From NCBI RefSeq assembly GCF_000022145.1, contig NC_011891.1, positions 2,554,001 through 2,618,000 of the forward strand: a stretch of DNA of 64,000 bases. Direction: 5' to 3'. The notes beneath the pieces were generated by a model that saw only the letters and a program-made list of their open reading frames with translations, did not search any database and was not told where the DNA came from. The translations under genes were made by a program, and so were the position numbers. This document shows positions 12,294-26,415 of the stretch, piece after piece. Within the stretch, counting starts at the first letter, position 1. Each line of letters begins with the position of its first letter. The stretch is from Anaeromyxobacter dehalogenans 2CP-1 (lineage in GTDB: Bacteria > Myxococcota > Myxococcia > Myxococcales > Anaeromyxobacteraceae).

Positions 12294-13028
12294 TCAGACG
12301 CCCAGGAACAGCCGCTTACCGAAGTTCAGCGCCAGGTCGGCGTCGAAGACCTTCTGCGCCGAGGTCTCGATGTCGTAGGGCACGCGGTGGAACTCCACCA
12401 CGCGCTCCTCGGTGTCGTAGGTGACGAAGCAGGCGCGGTTGTCGCAGTCGCGCGGCTGCCCCACCGAGCCCACCGAGATCACGTACTTGTAGCCGCGGCG
12501 AAGCCCGAACCGCGTCGCCACCACCTCGTTGACGTCGCCGGAGGGGTGGATCGCGAACGACTTGCACAGGTGGGAGTGGCCCACGAAGTTCACGTCCTCG
12601 AGCGCGTCGAGGTGCGGGACGAGGTCCTTCGCCTGCTCCTTCGCGAACACGTACTCGTAGGCCTGCGGCGCGGCCGGGTTGCCGTGGCTCAGCCCGACGC
12701 CCGGGAGCCGGTGCGTGTACGGCAGCGCGCGCAGCCACTCGAGGTGGTCCGGGTCGATGCGCGCCGCGGTCCAGTCCAGCGCGTGGCGGGCGGCGTCGTA
12801 GTAGAAGCTGTAGTCCATCCGCCCGGCCACCGCGGCGTCGTGGTTGCCGAGCAGCGTCACCTCGGCCACCTTGCGCACCAGCGCGCAGCACTCGTTCACG
12901 CTCGCGCCGTAGCCGACCACGTCGCCCAGGCAGTAGATGCGATCCGGGCGCAGGCGCTCCAGCGCGGCCAGCGACTCGGTCAAGGCCTCGAGGTTCGAGT
13001 GGATGTCGGAGATGATCCCGATGCGCAT
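12294..13028 (-). CDS. Calcineurin-like metallophosphoesterase
   Basis: A 244-aa cytoplasmic phosphodiesterase/phosphatase of the YfcE/MJ0936-like group. All five metal-binding blocks are present: SDIHSN (D8, H10), CLGDVVGYG, LLGNHDAAV, LSHGNP, and FVGHSHL. The C-terminal half is the typical two-layer beta extension (VISVGSVGQPRD). The physiological substrate is unknown. A strong promoter just upstream has its -35 box inside the stop region of the kinase gene, so it can be transcribed separately from that gene. Confidence 0.88.
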   Translation of the reverse strand: MRIGIISDIHSNLEALTESLAALERLRPDRIYCLGDVVGYGASVNECCALVRKVAEVTLLGNHDAAVAGRMDYSFYYDAARHALDWTAARIDPDHLEWLRALPYTHRLPGVGLSHGNPAAPQAYEYVFAKEQAKDLVPHLDALEDVNFVGHSHLCKSFAIHPSGDVNEVVATRFGLRRGYKYVISVGSVGQPRDCDNRACFVTYDTEERVVEFHRVPYDIETSAQKVFDADLALNFGKRLFLGV

Positions 13029-13051
13029 GCTCGACCCGTGCCGGGCGGCGC

Positions 13052-13077
13052 ATGGTAGCCGCCACGCGGATCGGAGG

Positions 13078-13081
<4 letters not shown>
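13052..13081 (-). promoter_or_regulatory. Promoter of metallophosphoesterase gene
   Basis: Minus strand TTGACC (13076-13081), 18-nt spacer, TACCAT (13052-13057), giving a start near 13045 and a leader of about 17 nt. The -35 overlaps the TGA stop of the upstream kinase gene (13078-13080). Confidence 0.55.
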
Positions 13082-14022
<941 letters not shown>

Positions 14023-14069
14023 CCGGGATCGAGCCTTTCCGCCCGCCGGGAGCGGCGGGCGACCCGTAC

Positions 14070-15188
14070 CTAGCCCGCCGCGGGCGTCCCGGTCAACGGC
14101 GCAGCGGCCCGCCGGCGCGGATCGCCCGGTCCACCCTCCGCGGCGAGCTGGCCGCAGGCGGCGGCGATGTCGGTGCCGCGGTTCTTGCGGACCACCGCGG
14201 TCACGTTCCGGGCGACGAGCAGGTCGCGGAACCGCTCCACCGCGGACGGCGCGGGGGCGGCGAACCCGAGGCCCGGGTTCTCGTTGTACGGGATGAGGTT
14301 CACCTTGGCCGGGATGCCGCGCAGCAGCCGCGCCAGGCGCTCGGCGTCCTCCGGCGCGTCGTTCACGCCGCCCAGCATCACGTACTCGAACGTGATCCGC
14401 CGCCCCTGCTTCATCGGGAACTCGCGGCAGGCGCGGAGCAGCTCGGCGAGCGGGTAGCGCCGGTTGATGGGCATGATCGCGTCGCGCTGCGCGTCGGTGG
14501 TGGCGTTCAGCGACACGGCCAGCTTCACCTGCGTCTCCTCGCCCAGCCGGCGCATCACCGGCACCAGCCCGGACGTCGAGACCGTCACGTGGCGGTGCGA
14601 GAAGTTGGGACCGTCCTCGGACAGGAGCAGGTCGAGCGCGACCTTCAGGCTGCGGTAGTTCGCGAGCGGCTCGCCCATGCCCATGAACACGAGGTTGGTG
14701 AGCGGCCGGGGCCCCTCCCCCTCCCCCAGCTCGATCAGCCGGCGGTTGGCGCGGTGGACCTGATCCACGATCTCGCCCGGCGTGAGGTTGCGCGCGAGGC
14801 CCATGGTGCCGGTCATGCAGAAGGTGCAGCCCACCGCGCAGCCCACCTGCGTCGAGACGCACAGCGTCTTGCGATCGGTCTCGGGCATGTAGACGGACTC
14901 GATCAGCTTCCCGTCGCCCGTGCGCCAGGTCCACTTGATGGTGCCGTCGGCCGAGCGCTGCTCGGTGGCGCGCTCGAGCGTGGTGAGGCGGGTGCCCTCC
15001 GCCAGCCGCTCGCGCAGCGCGCGCGGTACGTCGGTCAGCTCCTCGAGCGAGGCGGCGCCGCGCAGGTGCAGCCAGCGGTAGACCTGGCGGGCGCGGAACG
15101 GCTTCTCGCCCAGGCCGGCGATCAGGGCGGCGAGCCGCTCCTGCGGGAGCGACCGGAGGTCGGGCGTGTCGTCGTGCAGGACGTCCAT
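14070..15188 (-). CDS. rlmN: RlmN, 23S rRNA (adenine2503-C2)/tRNA A37 methyltransferase
   Basis: Radical-SAM enzyme that methylates C2 of A2503 in 23S rRNA and A37 in some tRNAs. The 372-aa protein has the cluster motif C117-AVG-C121-TF-C124, the SAM-binding GMGEPLANY, the HVTVSTSGLVP segment, LAVSLNATTD, and a C-terminal Cys (AAACGQL, about residue 346) that forms the methylene-bridge intermediate. The N-terminal accessory domain (EKPFRARQVYRWLHLRG) is present. The start is ATG 15188, 12 nt after the stop of the CNNM/CorC gene, suggesting one transcript. The last about 25 residues are a Pro/Ala/Arg tail. Confidence 0.96.
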   Translation of the reverse strand: MDVLHDDTPDLRSLPQERLAALIAGLGEKPFRARQVYRWLHLRGAASLEELTDVPRALRERLAEGTRLTTLERATEQRSADGTIKWTWRTGDGKLIESVYMPETDRKTLCVSTQVGCAVGCTFCMTGTMGLARNLTPGEIVDQVHRANRRLIELGEGEGPRPLTNLVFMGMGEPLANYRSLKVALDLLLSEDGPNFSHRHVTVSTSGLVPVMRRLGEETQVKLAVSLNATTDAQRDAIMPINRRYPLAELLRACREFPMKQGRRITFEYVMLGGVNDAPEDAERLARLLRGIPAKVNLIPYNENPGLGFAAPAPSAVERFRDLLVARNVTAVVRKNRGTDIAAACGQLAAEGGPGDPRRRAAAPLTGTPAAG

Positions 15189-15200
15189 GCGCGCCTGTTC

Positions 15201-16595
15201 CTAAGACCGGGCCGCGGCCGGCGCGACCTCGGGTGCGGCCACCTCGCCCCGCCGCGCGATCTCGACCCGGGTGACGCGCCGCTCGTCGCCGGCGCGCACG
15301 GTGAACGTGAGGCCGTCCCACGCCAGCGTGGCGCCCACCGGCGGGACCCGGCCTGCGGTCGCGGTCACGAAGCCGCCCAGCGTCTCGTAGTCCCCCTGCT
15401 CGGGGAAGCGGATCTCGGGCGGCGGCTCGCCGTCCTCGGGCTCGGGCGCGTCGTCGCCGGCGGGACGCGGCGCGGGCTCCTCGCGCTGCTCGTTCAGGAA
15501 GGACTGCAGGTCGTGGAGCGGGATGGCAGCGTCGGCCAGCCACACGCCCGGCGCGACCGCCTTCACCGGCGCGGACTCCACGTCGGCCTCGTCCTGGATC
15601 TCGCCGACGATCTCCTCGATGACGTCCTCCATGGTGACGAGGCCGCTCGTGCCGCCGAACTCGTCCACCACCACCGCGAGGTGCGTCCGTCGCCGCTGCA
15701 TCTCCTTCAGCAGCCGCGAGATCTTCATCTGCTCGGGGACGAAGAAGGCCGGCTTCAGGTACCGGTCCAGCGCGATGCGCCGCAGCGGCCCGTGCCGGAG
15801 CTCCTGGATGATGTCGCGGACCAGCAGGATGCCCACCACGTTGTCGATCGAGCCCTCGTACACCGGCATGCGGCTGTACGGGTTCTCGGTGACGATCCGC
15901 ACCAGCTCGTCCGGCTCCACCGCGCGGTCCACGGCGACCATGCGCGTGCGCGGGATCATGACCTCCTTCGCCACGCGGTCGGCGAACTCGAGCACGCTGT
16001 TGAGCAGCTCCTCCTTCACCTCGTCGAGCACGCCCTCGCGCGTGCCCATCTCGATGAGGTACTCGATCTCCTCGCTCGTCACCGCGGGCGTGGGCGCCCT
16101 GCCGCCGCCGAGCCGCCCCACCACCCACCCGGTGAGCCGGGTCACCGCCGCGGAGAGCGGCCACATCGCCAGGCAGAGGGCCTGGACCATGGGCATGGCC
16201 CAGAGCGCGACCGGCGCCGGGTGCCGCTTGCCGATGGTCTTCGGGACGATCTCGCCCGCGAACAGGATCACCACGGTGGTGACGCCGGTGGCGATGGCGA
16301 CCAGCGTCCCGGGGGCCCAGCCGCCCCCGCCGGCGAGGTCCGCGCCCACCGAGCCGGCCAGCGCGCCCGCGCCCACGTTCACGAGCGTGTTGCCGATGAG
16401 CAGCGTCGAGAGGACGCGCTCCGGGTGATCGATCCACAGGCCCAGCAGGCGGGCCCGCCGGCCGCCCGTCTCGCGGAGCTGCCGGGCGCGGGGCTCGCCC
16501 AGCGCGGTCAGCGCGGTCTCGGTCCCCGAGCAGAAGGCGGAGGCGGCGAGGAACGCCACCCCCAGCAACCATTTCCATGTCGGTACTGCGTCCAA
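15201..16595 (-). CDS. CNNM/CorC-family (DUF21-CBS) membrane protein
   Basis: A 464-aa inner-membrane protein of the CNNM/HlyC-CorC group, implicated in divalent-cation (Mg2+/Co2+) export or homeostasis. The N-terminal DUF21 part has about four hydrophobic segments (first WLLGVAFLAASAFCSGTETA with the family motif SGTETALTAL; also ILFAGEIVPKTIGK). Two CBS domains follow (VMIPRTRMVAVDRAVEPDEL to about residue 345, with THLAVVVDEFGGTSGLVTME), then a CorC domain at the C-terminus (FPEQGDYETLGGFVTATAGR). The frame begins with TTG at 16595, preceded by AGGAGAG at a rather long distance; no in-frame ATG exists before the DUF21 domain. Confidence 0.88.
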   Translation of the reverse strand: MDAVPTWKWLLGVAFLAASAFCSGTETALTALGEPRARQLRETGGRRARLLGLWIDHPERVLSTLLIGNTLVNVGAGALAGSVGADLAGGGGWAPGTLVAIATGVTTVVILFAGEIVPKTIGKRHPAPVALWAMPMVQALCLAMWPLSAAVTRLTGWVVGRLGGGRAPTPAVTSEEIEYLIEMGTREGVLDEVKEELLNSVLEFADRVAKEVMIPRTRMVAVDRAVEPDELVRIVTENPYSRMPVYEGSIDNVVGILLVRDIIQELRHGPLRRIALDRYLKPAFFVPEQMKISRLLKEMQRRRTHLAVVVDEFGGTSGLVTMEDVIEEIVGEIQDEADVESAPVKAVAPGVWLADAAIPLHDLQSFLNEQREEPAPRPAGDDAPEPEDGEPPPEIRFPEQGDYETLGGFVTATAGRVPPVGATLAWDGLTFTVRAGDERRVTRVEIARRGEVAAPEVAPAAARS

Positions 16596-16630
16596 ACTGC
16601 GGCTCTCCTCGCCTTCCCCTGAAACGACGA

Positions 16631-16656
16631 AACCCGTCCCTGGGGCGGGACGGGTT
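16631..16656 (-). terminator. ndk terminator
   Basis: A perfect 10-bp stem (AACCCGTCCC / GGGACGGGTT) with a 6-nt loop lies 80 nt beyond the ndk stop; on the minus strand it is followed by TTTCGTCGTTTC. It separates the TCA/ndk run from the CNNM/CorC-rlmN group. Confidence 0.7.
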
Positions 16657-16736
16657 CGTGCATTGTAGCCCGAACCGGGCGCGGCGCGCCCGGCCGAGCG
16701 GGGGAACGCCCCCAGGAGTGCAAGGAGATCGGTCGG

Positions 16737-17180
16737 TTAAGCGAGCTTCTTCCACTCGTAGGCGTGGACCTGCACCTCGGGGAAGAAGTACGAGACCTCG
16801 ATCTTCGCGTTCTCCACGCTGTCCGAGCCGTGGACGGTGTTCTTCTCGATGTCGGTCGCGAAGTCCTTGCGGATCGTGCCCGCGTCGGCCTTCTTCGGGT
16901 CGGTGGCGCCCATGATCTCGCGGTTCCGGGCGACCGCGTTCTCGCCCTCGAGGACCATCAGGACCACCGGGCCGCTGGTCATGAACTTCACCAGATCGCC
17001 GAAGAACGGCCGGGCCTTGTGCACCGCGTAGAAGCCCTCGGCCTCCGCCTTCGACAGCTGCGTCAGCCGGATGGCCACCGGCTTCAGGCCCTTCTCCTCG
17101 AAGCGGCCGATGATCTTCCCGATGATGCCCTTCTCGACGCCGTCGGGCTTGATGATGGACAGCGTGCGCTCGATCGCCAT
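16737..17180 (-). CDS. ndk: Nucleoside diphosphate kinase
   Basis: Transfers the gamma-phosphate of a nucleoside triphosphate to nucleoside diphosphates through a phosphohistidine. The 147-aa length is typical. The active-site His is H117 in [12 protein letters not shown]; other conserved parts are [15 protein letters not shown] at the start and [24 protein letters not shown] precedes ATG. It follows sucD by 106 nt that hold a hairpin, so it is at the end of the TCA gene run; pairing with succinyl-CoA synthetase, which makes GTP or ATP, makes metabolic sense. Confidence 0.97.
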   Translation of the reverse strand: MAIERTLSIIKPDGVEKGIIGKIIGRFEEKGLKPVAIRLTQLSKAEAEGFYAVHKARPFFGDLVKFMTSGPVVLMVLEGENAVARNREIMGATDPKKADAGTIRKDFATDIEKNTVHGSDSVENAKIEVSYFFPEVQVHAYEWKKLA

Positions 17181-17226
17181 GTGATGCTCTCCGTTCGTCC
17201 GGTGTTCCGGGTGGTTGCGGGAAAGC

Positions 17227-17260
17227 CGCGCCCCCGGCTCACCGTGAGCACGGGGGCGCG
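17227..17260 (-). terminator. Hairpin after sucD
   Basis: A perfect 10-bp stem (CGCGCCCCCG / CGGGGGCGCG) encloses a second small stem (GCTCA / TGAGC). On the minus strand it is followed by GCTTTCCC, a weak T-tract. It may attenuate transcription into ndk. Confidence 0.55.
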
Positions 17261-17286
17261 AGCGTCCCTGGATCCTCGGGGGCGCG

Positions 17287-18312
17287 CTAGTCGCGCTCCC
17301 CCTTGGCAGCCTTCTTCAGCGCCTTGCCGCCGCGCTGCGAGGGTGCGGCGCTGCGCGAGGCGGCGCCCTTCTTGCCGGGCGCGGCGGCCGCGGGCCGCTT
17401 GCCGGCCGGCGCCTTGGCGGGCTTGGGGCGGGCGCGCCGCGACAGCGCGTCCTTCATCGCCCGGCCGAGCAGGTGGGGACCGTCCACCACCACGATGCCG
17501 GCCTCGCGCATGGCCGCCATCTTCGCGTCGGCGGTGCCGGCGCCGCCCGAGATCACCGCGCCGGCGTGGCCCATGCGCTTGCCCGGGGGCGCGGTGCGGC
17601 CGGCGATGAACCCGACCACCGGCTTCGTCATGTGGTCGCGGACGAACTCGGCGCCCTTCTCCTCCTCGCCGCCGCCGATCTCGCCGATCATGATGACGGC
17701 GTCGGTCTCCGGGTCGTCCTCGAACAGCTGCAGCGCCTGCACGAAGTCCGTGCCGTGGACCGGGTCGCCGCCGATGCCCACCGAGGTGGACTGGCCGAGG
17801 CCCAGGTCGCTGAGCTGCTTCACCGCCTCGTAGTTGAGCGTGCCCGAGCGCGAGACCACGCCGATGCGGCCGGGCCGGTGCACGTGCCCGGGCATGATCC
17901 CGATCTTGCACTGGCCGGGCGTGATCACGCCGGGGCAGTTCGGCCCGACCAGCCGCGTCTTCGGGCGGCTCTCCACGTAGCGGCGCACGCGGACCATGTC
18001 GAGCACCGGGATGCCCTCGGTGATCGCCACGATGAGCTCGATGTCGGACTCGGCCGCCTCGATGATCGCGTCGGCCGCGAACGGGGGCGGCACGAAGATC
18101 GCGGCCGCGTTCGCGCCGGTCTCCTTCACCGCCGCCGCGACCGTGTGGAAGATGGGCACCGTCCCCTGGAAGCGGGTGCCGCCGCGGTTGGGCGTCACGC
18201 CCGCCACCACGTTCGTGCCGTAGGCGAGCATCTGCTCGGCGTGGAAGCTGCCCGCCGAGCCGGTGATGCCCTGGACGAGGACCCGGGTGTTGCGATCTAC
18301 GAGGATGCTCAA
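17287..18312 (-). CDS. sucD: Succinyl-CoA synthetase alpha subunit
   Basis: With SucC it converts succinyl-CoA to succinate with formation of ATP or GTP. The CoA-binding domain is at the N-terminus ([30 protein letters not shown]) and the phosphohistidine region is [18 protein letters not shown] near the end of the domain; [20 protein letters not shown] is also canonical. The protein is 341 aa, about 45 longer than usual: from about residue 296 it carries a Lys/Ala/Pro/Arg-rich tail ([12 protein letters not shown] and on) absent in typical SucD. The start codon is TTG at 18312 with GGGAGG upstream. It lies 42 nt after sucC. Confidence 0.95.
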   Translation of the reverse strand: MSILVDRNTRVLVQGITGSAGSFHAEQMLAYGTNVVAGVTPNRGGTRFQGTVPIFHTVAAAVKETGANAAAIFVPPPFAADAIIEAAESDIELIVAITEGIPVLDMVRVRRYVESRPKTRLVGPNCPGVITPGQCKIGIMPGHVHRPGRIGVVSRSGTLNYEAVKQLSDLGLGQSTSVGIGGDPVHGTDFVQALQLFEDDPETDAVIMIGEIGGGEEEKGAEFVRDHMTKPVVGFIAGRTAPPGKRMGHAGAVISGGAGTADAKMAAMREAGIVVVDGPHLLGRAMKDALSRRARPKPAKAPAGKRPAAAAPGKKGAASRSAAPSQRGGKALKKAAKGERD

Positions 18313-18354
18313 GGCGTGTGCCTCCCGCCGCTCGTGCGACGAATGGACCTGGAT

Positions 18355-19521
<1,167 letters not shown>

Positions 19522-19550
19522 GCCGAGCTCGCTCTCGTTGGGACGACGAA

Positions 19551-19585
19551 GGCCGGTCGCCCCCGGATGGGGTGGACGACCGGCC
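19551..19585 (-). terminator. Hairpin between mdh and sucC
   Basis: A perfect 9-bp stem (GGCCGGTCG / CGACCGGCC) with further inner pairing (CCCC/GGGG) lies 12 nt after the mdh stop. No T-tract follows, so it may be an mRNA stabiliser or a partial terminator that sets the mdh:sucCD ratio. Confidence 0.5.
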
Positions 19586-19596
19586 CGAGAAACCTA

Positions 19597-21880
<2,284 letters not shown>

Positions 21881-21917
21881 GACGAGCGTCCTCGCGTTGG
21901 GGAGAGGTGGAGCCGGG

Positions 21918-21947
21918 GTCTTAGCATCGCGCCGCGTGGGGTGTAAA
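21918..21947 (-). promoter_or_regulatory. icd promoter
   Basis: Minus strand TTTACA (21942-21947), 18-nt spacer, TAAGAC (21918-21923), 38 nt before the icd ATG. The -35 lies inside one arm of an inverted repeat (GTGTAAAG 21941-21948 / CTTTACAC 21983-21990). Confidence 0.6.
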
Positions 21948-22023
21948 GGCGCCGACCGCTCCAACATTTGGAATTCGCGGCACTTTACACGACTGTCGCG
22001 GTCGATGTTGGCCCGTCCACGGG

Positions 22024-22698
22024 TCACCCCTGAGAAGGGCGTCCCACGGCCGACCAGCCGCAGAGACGGAGGTTTCGCGCCTCCACGCGCGCGCGTGCGC
22101 GGGGGCTGCAGAGGGCTGCGAGCTCGATCTCGCGCTCGGCCCCGAATGAGGTGCGGGCGTGGCTCGGGGCGTGACCCGGGTGCGCCATCAGCTCGGTCAC
22201 GCCCTCCCCCACCGCGTCCAGGGCGGCGAGGAGCGCGTCCTCGGTCCAGGCTGGGCGCCGCGCCGCGTCCCCCAGGAACGCGTCGGCGGTCGCCACCCCC
22301 GCCGCGCGGAGCGCCGCGCGCAGGGCGGGGTCGATGGATCGCACCGGCAGCGCTCGAGCGGCCGCCACCGCGCAGAACGCCTCCCGCACCGCCGGCGCGG
22401 CGTGCGCGTGCTTGTGGCTGTCGAGGTGCGTCGGTGGAGCGCCGCGCAGCGCCTCGAACCGGTCGAGCTGCCGCCGCAGCGCCGCCTCCGCCCCGGCCCG
22501 CCCGGCGCCCGGGTCGACGACGGCGTGCAGCCCGAGCTCGAGCGAGCGCGGCGCGCGGGCGAGCGCCGCGGCCGCGAACGGCGTCTCGACCATGGCGGTG
22601 GCGCTCGTGACCAGCCCGCGCGCGTGCGCCTCGAGGATGCCCCGGTCGATCTCCGGGTCGTAGCCGAGGTCGTCGGCGTTCACGATCAGCCAGCGCAT
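22024..22698 (-). CDS. YdjC/ChbG-like carbohydrate deacetylase
   Basis: A 224-aa protein of the YdjC/ChbG family, which removes acetyl groups from oligosaccharides such as chitobiose. The metal-binding and catalytic segments are present: [19 protein letters not shown] at the start (Asp pair), [12 protein letters not shown] (family LGLHL motif), [19 protein letters not shown] (two His ligands), and LMAHPGHAP near the end. At 224 aa it is somewhat shorter than E. coli ChbG. No signal peptide. It lies 65 nt after the PAS histidine kinase gene; no functional link is evident. Confidence 0.8.
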   Translation of the reverse strand: MRWLIVNADDLGYDPEIDRGILEAHARGLVTSATAMVETPFAAAALARAPRSLELGLHAVVDPGAGRAGAEAALRRQLDRFEALRGAPPTHLDSHKHAHAAPAVREAFCAVAAARALPVRSIDPALRAALRAAGVATADAFLGDAARRPAWTEDALLAALDAVGEGVTELMAHPGHAPSHARTSFGAEREIELAALCSPRARARVEARNLRLCGWSAVGRPSQG

Positions 22699-22763
22699 GG
22701 CGACGCCCGCGACCGTCGCGCGCCCGGTCCAAGGAGTCAAGCGCGGCGCCGCCGCGATCGCGC

Positions 22764-23909
22764 TCAATGGAGGTCGCCGGGCTGCGGCTCCTTCGCGCCG
22801 GCGTCCGGGCGGGCCTCGGGACCGGGCGCCGGCGGCTGGCGCGGCAGGTCCACGGTGAACGTCGCGCCGGCGCCGGGCTCGCTCGTCACGTCGATGGTGC
22901 CGCCGTGCGCCTCCACGATCTGCCGCGCGATGTAGAGCCCCAGCCCGAGCCCGCCGAAGTTCTGGGCCGGCACGCCGCGCGCGAAGCGGTCGAACACCCG
23001 CGCCTGCTGGTCCTGCGCGATGCCGATGCCCTGGTCGCTGACGCGCAGCCGCGCGGTGCCGTCGTCGCCGGCGACGTGCAGCGCGATGGGCCGCCCCTGC
23101 CCGAACTTGGCGGCGTTCACCAGCAGGTTCGCGATCACCTGCTCGAGCCGGGTGCGGTCCCAGGCGCCGGTCACCGGCTGCAGGTCGAGCGCGAGCTTCG
23201 ACCCGGAGCGCTCCAGATCGCCCACCGCGTGGCCCGCCGCCTCGCGCGCCACCTCGGCCAGATCGAGCGGCTCGCGCCGGAGCTCGATCTTGCCGAGGCG
23301 CATGCGCGAGACGTCGAGCAGCTCTCCGACCAGCGCGCCCAGGCGGCGCGTCTGCCGCTCGAGCGTCTCCAGCCGCTCCACCACCACCGCCGGCAGGCCC
23401 TCGCCCGAGCGGAGCGCGGCGCGGTGGAGCAGCTGGAGCTGGAGCTGGAGCGCGGTCACCGGGGTGCGCAGCTCGTGCGAGGCCACCGACAGGAACTCGT
23501 CGCGCTCGCGCACCTCCTCCTGCGCCCGCCGCCACAGCCGCGCGCGCTCCTCGATCTTCCGCCGCTCGGTCGCGTCGCGCACGGCCGCGATCACGCAGGG
23601 GCGCCCGTCCACCAGGATCGGCGACAGGCTGATCTCGGCCGGGAACTCGGCCCCGTCGTGACGCAGCCCGGAGAGATCGAGGCCGAGCCCCATGGGGCGC
23701 GTGCGCGGCGCCGCCTGGTACGCCGTCCGGTGCACCTGGTGCATGGTCCGGTAGCGCGCCGGGAGCAGCAGCTCCACCGGCCTGCCCACCAGGTCCTGGC
23801 ACCGGTAGCCGAAGAGGCGCTCGGCGTGCGCGTTCACGAAGACGATCGCGCCGGCGTCGTCGGCGATGACCATGGCGTCCGGCACCGAGTCGAGCAGGGA
23901 GAAGTCCAC
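22764..23909 (-). CDS. PAS-domain sensor histidine kinase (orphan)
   Basis: A 381-aa soluble histidine kinase. Residues 5-115 are a PAS sensor ([20 protein letters not shown], with [13 protein letters not shown]), followed by a short coiled linker, a HisKA dimerisation domain with the phosphoacceptor H145 ([15 protein letters not shown]), and a HATPase domain with N-box [11 protein letters not shown]1 [12 protein letters not shown] and G2 [19 protein letters not shown]. No membrane segment, so it senses a cytoplasmic signal. No response regulator adjoins it. The first codon is GTG at 23909 with AGAGGG upstream. Confidence 0.9.
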   Translation of the reverse strand: MDFSLLDSVPDAMVIADDAGAIVFVNAHAERLFGYRCQDLVGRPVELLLPARYRTMHQVHRTAYQAAPRTRPMGLGLDLSGLRHDGAEFPAEISLSPILVDGRPCVIAAVRDATERRKIEERARLWRRAQEEVRERDEFLSVASHELRTPVTALQLQLQLLHRAALRSGEGLPAVVVERLETLERQTRRLGALVGELLDVSRMRLGKIELRREPLDLAEVAREAAGHAVGDLERSGSKLALDLQPVTGAWDRTRLEQVIANLLVNAAKFGQGRPIALHVAGDDGTARLRVSDQGIGIAQDQQARVFDRFARGVPAQNFGGLGLGLYIARQIVEAHGGTIDVTSEPGAGATFTVDLPRQPPAPGPEARPDAGAKEPQPGDLH

Positions 23910-24014
23910 GCCGCCCTCTGAGATGCGGCGTCCGGCGCGCTCCGTGAAGTCCCGCGCCCTCCCGGTGCGAGCCCTCGCTCGCCCGCCCGCCCCGCCCCCG
24001 CGGGCCGGCGGAGC

Positions 24015-24029
24015 CCACCTTCAAGGTGG
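24015..24029. repeat. 15-bp palindrome before BFN gene
   Basis: CCACCTT-C-AAGGTGG, a perfect inverted repeat centred 32 nt upstream of the BFN-domain ATG and between it and the divergent kinase gene. Could be an operator. Confidence 0.4.
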
Positions 24030-24053
24030 TCCCGCGGTGGACCCGGAGCGTCC

Positions 24054-24590
24054 ATGCGAGTCAGCGCCTCCCTCTCCATCCCGTGGTTCGTGCTCATGAC
24101 GGGCCTGGCCGGGATCTCCGCGCACGCGGCCCCGCCGCCCGCGGCGCGCGTCGAGCTGGAGGTCGCCGGGGTGCTGCCCATGCCGGAGGGCGCCGCGTCG
24201 ATCCTGGTGCTCCGGGAGAAGGGCGCGAAGAACCTGCTGCCGCTGGTGGTGCCGGGCGCGCAGGAGCACGACCTCGGCCGCCGGGTGCGCAGGGATGCGG
24301 CCCCGGGCCTGCTCGCCGAGACCATCCGCGCGCTGGGCGGGCGCGTGCGAGAGGTGGAGATCGCGTCCGCGGACGAGGGCCCGGGCGGCGCGCGGGTGCG
24401 GCTGGTGCAGGGGGCGCGGCGGCTCGAGCTCCCGGGCGCGGCCTCCGAGTCGGTCGCGCTCGCGGTCGCGGCGGGGGCGCCGATCTTCACCAGCCGCCGG
24501 GTGATGGACGAGTCGGGCCTGTCGCCGGACGAGGTGGACCGGGCGCGCGAGCGGGCCGCGCGGGACGCCCGGGAGCCGCAGCGGATGTAG
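24054..24590 (+). CDS. Exported bifunctional-nuclease (BFN/DUF151) domain protein
   Basis: A 178-aa protein with an apparent signal peptide (short basic start, hydrophobic core WFVLMTGLAGISAHA, likely cleavage after AHA). The mature part matches the BFN/DUF151 fold: VELEVAGVLPMPEGAASILV, LREKGAKNLLPLVVPGAQEH, GLLAETIRALGGRVREVEI, and a closing ESVALAVAAGAPIFTSRRVM. BFN proteins bind or cut nucleic acid in plants, while many bacterial members have no assigned role. Export of this domain is unusual. GGAG precedes the ATG. It is convergent with the 233-aa gene (5-bp gap). Confidence 0.75.
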   Translation: MRVSASLSIPWFVLMTGLAGISAHAAPPPAARVELEVAGVLPMPEGAASILVLREKGAKNLLPLVVPGAQEHDLGRRVRRDAAPGLLAETIRALGGRVREVEIASADEGPGGARVRLVQGARRLELPGAASESVALAVAAGAPIFTSRRVMDESGLSPDEVDRARERAARDAREPQRM

Positions 24591-24595
24591 CGAGG

Positions 24596-25293
24596 CTACT
24601 GCGCGCTCGGCTCGCCGGGCGGTCGCGCCGGGCGCGGAGTCGGCAGGCGCGACTCCGCGGCGAAGTCGTAGATCGACTCGAGCCGGACGTTCCGGTAGCG
24701 CTCCAGCTTGAACGCCATCCGCGAGAGCGTCGCCAGGAACTCCTTCACGTCCACCGTGCCGCCCTTGCCCGCCGCCTTGCGCAGGCGCTTCACCTCGGCG
24801 TGGATGGCCTTGTGCGCCTCGCGCGGGTGATACAGGAACGCGCCGGAGAAGTAGAGCGCGCCCTGGAACGGGAGCAGCCGCGCCTCCAGCACGTCGCCCT
24901 TGTCGAGCCCGGCCACGTGGCGCCGCTCGGTGACGTCGTAGTCACCTGCGGTGAACACGTCCCGGAGCCGAAGCAGGCCGTCGCGGATCTTGCGGACCTC
25001 GAACAGCCCGTGGACGTTGCGCGCCAGGTCCTGGTACGCGGCCAGCTCCTCGGGCGAGAGCGACGGCCCCTCCGCCTCGATGAACCGCTCGATGGTGGTG
25101 CCGGTGCCGCCCGCGGGGCGGTAGTCGTACAGGTAGAAGTCGAGCATCCCGTTCAGCCGGGGCTCGTAGGTGCGATCCTCCTCGTGCGGCTCGCCGTAGC
25201 GGTCGAAGTGGAACCGGCGCGCGGCGAGGAGCTCCTCCTTGCGCGCGCCGTCGGTGGCCCAGGCGAGCAGGCGCTCGTGCAGCAGCTGCAGCG

Positions 25294-25297
<4 letters not shown>
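24596..25297 (-). CDS. Conserved-looking hypothetical protein (233 aa)
   Basis: I do not recognise the family. From ATG 25297 the protein is soluble and mixed alpha/beta: [60 protein letters not shown], then [20 protein letters not shown] near the end, followed by a Pro/Arg-rich tail. No signal peptide or metal motif is obvious. Its ATG overlaps the carA stop by 4 nt (ATGA), so it is translated from the pyrimidine operon message. Codon use is like its neighbours. Confidence 0.7.
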
Positions 25298-26411
<1,114 letters not shown>

Positions 26412-26415
<4 letters not shown>

